This document shows, piece after piece, positions 57,598 through 64,000 of a DNA stretch of 64,000 bases; within the stretch, counting starts at the first letter, position 1, and every line of letters starts with the position of its first letter. A program made the translations under genes and the position numbers. The notes below the pieces were generated by a model. It had not been told where the DNA came from. It did not search any database and saw nothing but the letters and a program-made list of their open reading frames with translations. Source of the DNA: Tubiluchus corallicola (Eukaryota > Priapulida > Priapulimorpha > Priapulimorphida > Tubiluchidae); contig JAQGDQ010000032.1 in assembly GCA_030141605.1 (NCBI GenBank), positions 724,065-788,064 of the forward strand. Reading direction: 5' to 3'.

Positions 57598-57753
57598 TGT
57601 GTGCTGACTGATTGACTAGCTGACTGACTGACCGACCGACAAACCGACTAAACGACCAACCGACCGACTGACTGGCTGACTGACTGACTGACTGAATGAC
57701 TGATCGGCCGACCGACTGATTGACTGGTTGGCTGACTGACTGACTGACTGATT
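57598..57753. repeat. (GACT)n tetranucleotide tract, left of the LINE
   Basis: Imperfect then perfect GACT/GACC units. The last 19 bp (57,735-57,753, ACTGACTGACTGACTGATT) recur at 58,474-58,492 on the other side of the LINE, consistent with a target-site duplication in a pre-existing microsatellite. Confidence 0.9.
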
Positions 57754-58473
57754 AGATTTAGATTTACATTTCATATTTTATTTCAAACTTTACAGAGTTC
57801 ATATACACATCACAAATTAATACAAATAATACAATAAATCATAACACACAACAATAACACAAATAACAAATAACGATATAACAAACTACGCCAATGATGT
57901 CTAATTACAGAAGTAAAGTTTACATCACTGTTTAAAATGCTCTTGCATATAAAATTTTCGCTCTGATTCAGCCTGACGTGTAAACTGTATGCACATTTTC
58001 TGTGAATCACATCAAAATAAATAAGATTAAGTCTAGTAGAAATATATCTGGCGCTCGTATCATATGAAAAGTTAAACTGCTTCCGTGTTGATACATTATA
58101 CCCAACCTTGAGTTTGCTAAGACTGTAAGAACAAAAATGTCTCCAAGTTGACATACAATAAAAAGTAGTGCAATAAGCATTAAACAATCGTCTCTTCACG
58201 TTAACTGAACAGTGAGTAAATTTCATGAGTAATTTTTTGGCTCTGCCATAGTAAATTGAGCATTGTCGTAATATATCTAAATAGTCTATATATAGTCTAT
58301 ATATCTCTATAGTCTTCCGATAAAATATGACCCAGATATTTTTCTTTCTTACTAGGTATAAAATTTTTACACTGCAAAACAACAGACCCAAAAGTAAACT
58401 GCTGAATGTGGGCAGAGCGAAACGTGACAAGTTTAGTCTTATTCACATTTACAAAGATATCATATTCTTTAGC
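57754..58473 (-). mobile_element. 5'-truncated LINE fragment (C-terminal reverse-transcriptase region)
   Basis: Minus-strand translation begins at about 58,470 with Y-D-I-F-V-N-V-N-K-T-K-L-V-T-F, G-S-V-V-L and K-Y-L-G-H-I-L. It shifts frame near 58,310 and continues for about 150 codons with R-A-K-K-L-L-M-K-F-T-H-C-S, V-K-R-R-L-F-N-A-Y-C-T-T-F-Y and V-I-H-R-K-C-A-Y-S. This is the thumb/C-terminal region of a non-LTR reverse transcriptase (the ...NxxKTK... and KYLG.. landmarks). The 3' end carries (TAAATC)n-like repeats, a usual LINE tail. Flanking 19-bp repeats and the tail show it is a truncated but complete-ended insertion. Confidence 0.85.
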
Positions 58474-58514
58474 ACTGACTGACTGACTGATTCACTGACT
58501 GACTGACTGACTGA
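58474..58514. repeat. (GACT)n tetranucleotide tract, right of the LINE
   Basis: Begins with the 19-bp duplicate of the left flank, then continues in CTGACTGA units. It was probably continuous with the left tract before the LINE inserted. Confidence 0.9.
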
Positions 58515-60627
58515 TAACGAGCCAACTCGTTCAATGGTGATAGAACAGGAAAGTATTTAATCAATCAAAATGGACAGACGAATAAACGAGCGAAACCAGT
58601 AAGTTAATGATCAAATAAACTGCCCCAACAAGTGAAATCAAACGGAGTAAATACCAAAAATGAATTAATTACAGCAGTTATTACCATTATTATCTACATG
58701 CTACATGTAATAATAATCAGATTCAAATCTATAGGTTTAAATAACCACGTGTCATTACTGCTTCTTAACAGGAAAATTAATTCACGTATAAGCATGTGCA
58801 GCGATGATTTCTGAAGAGGCAGAACTCTATAAAATATTGATTATTGCAACACAATACCCAGCGCGTTTAAATTAAGTTTTCGTTTTAATGTCGTGTTTGA
58901 CGGTGCTCTTTGTGGGCGAGATTGCGTAAAGATCGAAAGTGTTTTGACAAATAACGACTTTTAAGAGAGAGGAAGCGAATCTCTCTCTCCTTATTTGATC
59001 ATATGGCTGCCATGCATATTTGCATTTAGTCCGCTAATTTCTTCTTTGCAGTAGGCAGTTAATAAAGGGCAGTTCACAAGAACGCGACACAGGTTTCGCG
59101 AGTTGCAACTACCGAGTCGTGTGAGCACTGTTTGTGTGAAGCCGGAAATCAAGCCTGTGTGAGTGTTTTCGGATGTTCTTACCGGAAACAGGTTTCATAC
59201 CAGCACGATTCATCCAACTCTTCATTGTTCAAGCTGAAAAAATGTTTACTCCCTGAATTACAGAAAGCGTCGTAATTGTGTCTATGTCTAATTATAGTCA
59301 TCGCACAGAGCTGTGAAAAACTATTGTAACTAATTCATCTACGCTCGAGGATTACATACACACAGCCAGATATCTACCGGATGGCACAGAAAAAATGTGC
59401 AGAAGTTTATACTACAATAATATTAGAATTTATTATTATTTTATTTTATTAAGAACATTTATGAAATTGTTCATAAATACCATTTACATTATTTATTAAA
59501 AGGTGAGCCAGTCTATACTGTGAAGTGTACACGAGTTTACATTGGATAAAATTCACATTACTTACATTAAAAATACAGTAACATAAAAAACCAAAAAAAT
59601 GTGTACAACCTGCAAATTTATCAAAATTGGGAGGTATCATTGAACTAAGGTAAAAATATTTTATAAAAATCTATTAAATTTGCAATATTTTAACAAGCAC
59701 GTTTCGGCTAGCTTCCTACAAAATGGATGAATTGAACCATGTCATAACTGATGTCATTCCAAATACTACAAATTCAGTTTGAAAAAGCATATATATATAT
59801 ATATATACAAGTTCAACCTAGAAGAATTGATAAAAACTATATAGTTATGTCCTCTCTAGATGCAAGTGCTCTGCAAAGTTGATAAGTCACAGCGTGATAT
59901 TACAGTGCTTCAGCATTTTACGATGATAGTTACAAGCTTAAAGTTTCAGTTGTGTTTAAGTTATGGCCGAGAAGTGTTTGCAAATTAAATGTCTGGACAA
60001 TGTCAGTTAATCATCAATTGAAAACAACCACGTTCAGTGACGCATAACGGATTCAATACATGGAGCAAATCAACAAAGGAATCAACCAGTTTACATCGTG
60101 GTCATCACAAGAAAAAATAAAGAACTGATAAAGATTTGTTGCCAAGAAAAAGGGGCTTAATACTCTGGATTGCGGTGTTTTAACCAGAAAATGTGCAATG
60201 GCCGCATAGAATCGTTTGATGCAGAAGAACTAAAAGTAAAACTTTTTGAGACTTTGCGCCAAATACACCTTAAAGAAGAGGAAAACGGTATATCAGCTAT
60301 TGGAGAAAACGCATTCGTCTAGTCTAGTCTGTAGTGAAAGTGGTGGACACGTTGTCAGTGGTGGACATTTATTTTTTGACTTGTTGTTTTAAAACTTCTC
60401 CGTCTTTGGAAAAATTAAAGAGGATGAATTAAAGTTTTTGGTGCTTATACGCAAGCGTCTGTAACATCAGTATGACAATATTCGTTTGATGTTATAATTA
60501 TTTTCTTATGATATCGTGATGAAAGTTTCGGCATATTTCTTGCGCCACCTGATATAACTTTGTAATTGAATCGCACTAATATGCAAGTTTCACTCAACAT
60601 GTTTTAAATAACAATATAGCGAAGTTA
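58515..60627. other. Gene-poor region with a possible POU-site cluster
   Basis: At 59,000-59,025 an E-box CATATG is followed by ATGCATATTTGCAT, which combines two octamer-like sites. It sits in a locally complex stretch (58,985-59,200) that could be regulatory DNA for the downstream GAS1-like gene. No exon could be supported; 60,100-60,320 is somewhat coding-like in composition but has stops in all frames. Confidence 0.35.
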
Positions 60628-60726
60628 ATAATAATAATAATAATAATAATCTATGATGATGGTGATGATGATGTTGATGATGACGACGACGACGACGACG
60701 ACGACGATGATGATGATGATGATGAT
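60628..60726. repeat. (AAT)n / (GAT)n / (GAC)n compound microsatellite
   Basis: Trinucleotide tracts that also form the tail end of the adjacent SINE. The Arg/His-rich minus-strand open frame through it is a repeat translation. Confidence 0.95.
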
Positions 60727-60945
60727 AAAAAGGACAAAGACACTTATTTACAGTTACTGGGCAACAGACCACATTAGCCATACTCTACTATAAGCGACAC
60801 ACAACGAATATGACAACACTGAGACGCCACAAATAAATAACAACTGTTTGCGCAAATACAGATGGTCGTGAGATTCGAACTCGGGCTGCAACCAGAGAAG
60901 CACACACAGTCCGTTACCTTAACCACTCGGCCACCCGTACTGACT
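60727..60945 (-). mobile_element. tRNA(Ser/Leu)-derived SINE
   Basis: Minus strand from 60,945: GTACGGGTGGCCGAGTGGTTAAGG is an almost perfect Ser/Leu-type box A region, and GAGTTCGAATCTCAC is box B. The anticodon arm is degenerate and the 3' half does not close an acceptor stem, so it is not a functional tRNA. The body runs about 130 bp and ends CTTTGTCCTTTTTATCATCATC, a trinucleotide tail. GAT repeats lie on both sides, which obscures any target-site duplication. Confidence 0.75.
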
Positions 60946-61423
60946 GATGATGATGATGATGGTGATGATAAGAAACTAAGTTGAGATGTCTAGATGTAAA
61001 ACTACGCGCGGCACATTAACAAGTATTTGATTCAAACTAGCAACTGTTAATGTTTGTTTCATTAACAAGTGTTTGGGAAGTCCTTTTTGTTTTAAACATT
61101 ATGGCCATGCAAAACGGCGTGTAATTTTCCAAAATGAATGTATATGTATTTTATTTATTTATTAACCATTGCAAAACGTAAAGATTAAATTGAGCCAAGC
61201 TAAAAGCACTTATGCTGACCTAGTATATAAATAAAATGCAACGGTAATTCTCTGGAATTCAACAGAAGAAATTGAAAAAGAGAGTTAGGGAGAGTTTGGA
61301 GAGAAAGTTGCCATTTATCGACGATAATGTTGTCACTGGGTTAGCGATTCGCTTTTGGTCGAAGTTCGACCCGAATCACTACTCGTCTGGACGTTGTTCT
61401 TGTTCTTGTTGTTGGAGGATGGT
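60946..61423. other. Noncoding stretch, nothing recognised
   Basis: Starts with GAT repeats; no gene supported. Confidence 0.5.
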
Positions 61424-62300
61424 TCCTCGAAAAAACCTAAGGCTCCGTGAATTTGCAATGGATTATTGTGAAATTTCACACCGCATCGACTGACGGAGTC
61501 GGACTTTCGAGTTTCGATCCATCATTTTAGTTTTATGGCGGCGATAACATAATTTTCGAAAAAGTCTAAGGCTCCACCGGTTCGCTATGGATCGTTACAA
61601 ACTTTACAGGAATGCACTAGAATAAACTTCGCATCGACTGGCAGAATCGGATTTTTCGCATGAGGCTCCGCCATTTCGTAACGGATCGTCATTTTTGTAT
61701 AAATAAACATAATTAAAGCGAATTCCCCGTCGACTGACGAAGGCCGATTGTGAGCGTTCCACCATTTTGAACTCAAGATGGCAGCGAAATCATTTTTTCG
61801 AAAAAGTCTAAGGCACCGCGAATTCGCATGTATCTAAATGAAACGTTGTAAGAAGGTGCTAGATCTTGTTCCGAATGGACTAGAGGAGTCGGATTTTCAA
61901 TCTGCCATTTTCAATTCAAGATGGCGGCGCTAACATCATTTTCGAAAAAAAGCGTCAATTTGCAATGGAATGTCATGAAACTTCATAGGAATATACTAAA
62001 ACGAATTCCTCATCGACTAACGAAAACGAATTTTCGATCCGCCATTTTGAATTGAAAACGTCTTTTTCCAAAGAACCCGAATGCTTTGCCAGGTCACAAT
62101 AGATCATCATGAAACTTCACAGGAATATATTAGAACAAATTCCGCATCAACTGGTGAAGTTGGATTTTCAATCCGCCATTTCAGATTCAAGATGTCGGAG
62201 AGGGTACCAATCGAAAAAAAAGTTTCGCCAATTTGAAATAGTTGAAATGAAATTTATAGAAATATACTAGAACAAATTTTGCATCGCGAACTTGCCTGTA
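61424..62300. repeat. Degenerate satellite, about six units of 145-150 bp
   Basis: Each unit has, in order: TCGAAAAA(A)GTCTAAGGCTCC, a GAATTTGCAATGGAT-like stretch, ATGAAACTTCACAGGAATAT, ACTAGAACAAATTCCGCATC, GACTGACG-AGTCGGATTTTC and GATCCGCCATTTTGAATT followed by CAAGATGGCGGCG. The last part is itself palindromic (CCATTTTGAATTCAAGATGG). Units vary by substitution and deletion. The open frames at 61,272-61,493 (+) and 61,585-61,776 (-) run through the array and are not genes. Confidence 0.85.
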
Positions 62301-62866
62301 TAGTTTATAATTCTATAATGTCATTCTAAAGCTGGTTCGTAACGGAAATTAAATGCAAACGGGTAGCCAGACGTTTGCAAATTATTAACAACAAGTCATA
62401 AAAAGCTTTACAAACTGTAGAAGGGAGATTAAAAATCTCGGCTTTGCGGATTTATTTAGGAAGAAACTTAATCACAGAAAATTATTGCTTTCTTACCGGA
62501 TGAAGGATTAATTCCTCCAGCCATTTTCTCCTATGTGCTTTCCTGTTAAGCGCCCAACTTTTAAGCTTTAAAATTAATTGCAAGCTTTTAGTAATTTTCA
62601 GTGTTTTCATAATTAACAATGTAAACCTATTCGCGGCGTTGACTAATTATGTTAATTTATGTTTCAGGTATCACAATGACTTCCCTTGGGAAATTTCCAA
62701 ATTCCTTGATGAATTAACAAAAAAACTTGCCATTCAAAATGAGAATTCGTATCCTGCTGTAAAATGCCTCTGTTGGATTTATTCAAATGCCAGTAATTAG
62801 AATTTGAATTGAAAGTCTGGTCAGCGTGTAGTTTTAAAGATTTGCGCCAGGGCTGTGAAACCGAAG
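62301..62866 (+). promoter_or_regulatory. 5' flank and probable 5' UTR of the GAS1-like gene
   Basis: A possible acceptor TATGTTTCAG|GTATCAC at 62,659-62,668 would give a 5' UTR exon start. A short upstream open frame (ATG at 62,676, 13 codons) precedes the main start. No TATA box is obvious. Confidence 0.3.
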
Positions 62867-63610
62867 ATGGCAAATATATCTTTACAGTCTGCAAACATTG
62901 TGGTAAAAGTCAACTTCCTCATATTTCTAATTGTATTTCTCCTGGAGCTTGTGGTCTCGCTCACAAAAGAACCTTGTGCACTCATTCACCAAGCTTGTGA
63001 AAACAGCATGCGTTGCAGTCACGCCAAATTCAACATGGAAGTCGGTTGTGAGGGTGTGTTGGACCGACGGCGTCCAACAAATTGCTCACTGATCTGTCAA
63101 AAAGCTTTCGTCACTCTGGCTTCCACAAAGCAGGGCTTCAATTTGCTTGAAAACTGTGATTGCGGACGTGACACGCAGTGCCGTCTGATACGCAACGTCT
63201 ATGCGAACATTTGCGCAAGCCGCATACCGCGCGATACGCCCGCAAAGACGACGATTGAATGCCGAAAAGCCAAGTGGTATTGCGAAAGTAACGATCTGTG
63301 TAACGCCACTTTAAACTATCATTTTGAAAAGTGTAGAAACTTGATATTAGGGAGAGAGTGTTCTAGAAAATGCAACGAATCTTTAGCTTTGTTATATAAA
63401 AATCGCATAGCGCAGAACTATTTGCGGCACTGTGACTGCGAAGATTCAATGTGTGCGCGTTATCAGGACAACATAAATAAACTGTGTTTTGGTCAAACAT
63501 CCAGATGTAACAGCTTACATCATAAACGCAGTGAAAGTAAACTTTTACGTTCCCTTCTCCAGATTTCGTCGATAATCGTACTACACTTGTTTGTCAAATT
63601 TTATATGTAA
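62867..63610 (+). CDS. GAS1-like protein with two GDNF-receptor/GAS1 domains, probable GPI anchor
   Basis: 247 residues in one exon. Start set at the ATG at 62,867 (AAG-ATG-G, a strong context); the open frame could be extended four codons upstream only with a GTG. Residues 16-31 are a hydrophobic signal sequence. Domain 1 (37-116) and domain 2 (132-207) each show the GAS1/GDNF-receptor cysteine pattern, ending in N-C-D-C-G-R-D-T-Q-C and H-C-D-C-E-D-S-M-C with the C-x3-A-x-x-x-x-x-x-x-x-x-x-x-x-x-x-x-x-C-D-C type spacing. The C-terminus (about 226-247) is hydrophobic, as expected for GPI attachment. Vertebrate GAS1 is also intronless with two such domains and acts as a cell-surface Hedgehog co-receptor; that role here is inferred by family only. 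A divergent GFR-alpha-like receptor is the alternative. Confidence 0.85.
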   Translation: MANISLQSANIVVKVNFLIFLIVFLLELVVSLTKEPCALIHQACENSMRCSHAKFNMEVGCEGVLDRRRPTNCSLICQKAFVTLASTKQGFNLLENCDCGRDTQCRLIRNVYANICASRIPRDTPAKTTIECRKAKWYCESNDLCNATLNYHFEKCRNLILGRECSRKCNESLALLYKNRIAQNYLRHCDCEDSMCARYQDNINKLCFGQTSRCNSLHHKRSESKLLRSLLQISSIIVLHLFVKFYM

Positions 63611-63762
63611 GATTTATGGACAATTTCAGTCTGTAATTCGATTCAGATAATTTAGTTACTTGTGTAAAAATGCTAAGCTGTGCCTGACATTTGTAGGTAC
63701 CGTCACCTGTCCTTCAAATTGTTTGAATTGATTGTTTTAAAAACTTTTTATGGAACAGAATA

Positions 63763-63768
63763 ATTAAA
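63763..63768 (+). terminator. Possible poly(A) signal of the GAS1-like gene
   Basis: ATTAAA, the common variant signal, about 150 bp after the TAA stop. Confidence 0.4.
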
Positions 63769-64000
63769 ATCTGAAATCAACTGAATCCCTGAGTCTGTCA
63801 GTGACTCAGTGGTGCCACCTTGGTCTAAGCTCAAATAGCAGCCACCTGTAAGTAGTCTTGGCTCTTTGTGCTTTTATCTGTAATCTTTTAACTCATCTCT
63901 GAACATTGAAGTTCAAAGTTGAAGTAACCTGGCGACAGTTGTCTAAACTACGTCACAACGTCTTCTCACCAAACTTGCTAGTTTTAGAGAGAAAGTCACA
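63769..64000. other. 3' flank, nothing recognised
   Basis: No feature could be supported to the end of the window. Confidence 0.5.

Noticed and set aside
60100-60330. Coding-like stretch upstream of the GAS1-like gene
   Set aside because: Stops in all frames and no acceptor/donor pair that yields a domain.
60870-60945. Functional tRNA-Ser gene
   Set aside because: Boxes A and B are good but the anticodon arm and acceptor stem do not pair, and a SINE body with trinucleotide tail follows.
62855-62866. N-terminal extension of the GAS1-like frame beginning at 62,855
   Set aside because: It would need a GTG start; the ATG at 62,867 has a strong context and still precedes the signal sequence.
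1-64000. CRISPR array or prokaryotic operon
   Set aside because: No regularly spaced direct repeats with unique spacers and no closely packed frames; tandem tracts here are microsatellites and satellite units.

Overview
This is an AT-rich stretch of animal nuclear DNA. It has split genes with consensus GT-AG introns, LINE and SINE relics, BEL/Pao and hAT-type fragments, and many microsatellites. Nothing looks bacterial. The receptor gene, which joins LDL-receptor class A modules, a somatomedin-B domain and a Methuselah-like seven-helix domain, together with the BEL/Pao relic and a 5S-derived SINE, points to an invertebrate. A marine lophotrochozoan would fit, but that is an inference from family knowledge and the sequence does not prove it.

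Layout. 1-29 kb holds no gene I can support. It contains dispersed repeats (8.16-8.48 and 10.04-11.16 kb), a degraded hAT-like copy (4.86 kb), a large inverted repeat (19.97-22.35 kb) whose right arm carries a possible intron missing from the left arm, a broken LINE (22.83-24.33 kb), a full-length 5S-rRNA-derived SINE with target-site duplications (26.01-26.45 kb) and a complex block that may be a regulatory element (27.39-27.9 kb). At 29.69-30.63 kb (minus strand) is a small three-exon Cys/His zinc-finger gene or young pseudogene. At 31.9-35.8 kb lies a graveyard of duplicated receptor pieces: one broken somatomedin-B-linked exon, two broken class A GPCR copies and a BEL/Pao fragment.

The main gene occupies 36,532-50,872 on the minus strand. 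I assembled 13 exons by hand; the total is 4,194 nt (1,397 residues plus stop) and every junction keeps the frame. Predicted order: signal peptide, nine LDLa-type modules (one exon each, symmetric phase-1 introns), somatomedin-B domain, a Cys-rich ectodomain, a Methuselah-like seven-helix domain and a Ser-rich tail. Inside its third intron, on the opposite strand, sits an intact intronless class A GPCR (45,790-46,734). The two broken GPCR copies at 33-36 kb derive from relatives of this nested gene, so the locus has been duplicating and decaying.

51-62.6 kb is again gene-poor. It has a second hAT-like relic ending in a recognisable terminal motif (53.08 kb), a near-perfect 206-bp palindrome (54.52-54.72 kb), a truncated LINE bracketed by a 19-bp duplication inside a GACT microsatellite (57.75-58.47 kb), a tRNA-derived SINE (60.73-60.95 kb) and a degenerate satellite of about 145-150 bp units (61.42-62.3 kb). 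The last gene, 62,867-63,610 (+), is an intronless GAS1-like protein with two GDNF-receptor/GAS1 cysteine domains and a hydrophobic C-terminus suggesting a GPI anchor.

All calls were made by eye. No database search, splice predictor or alignment program was run.
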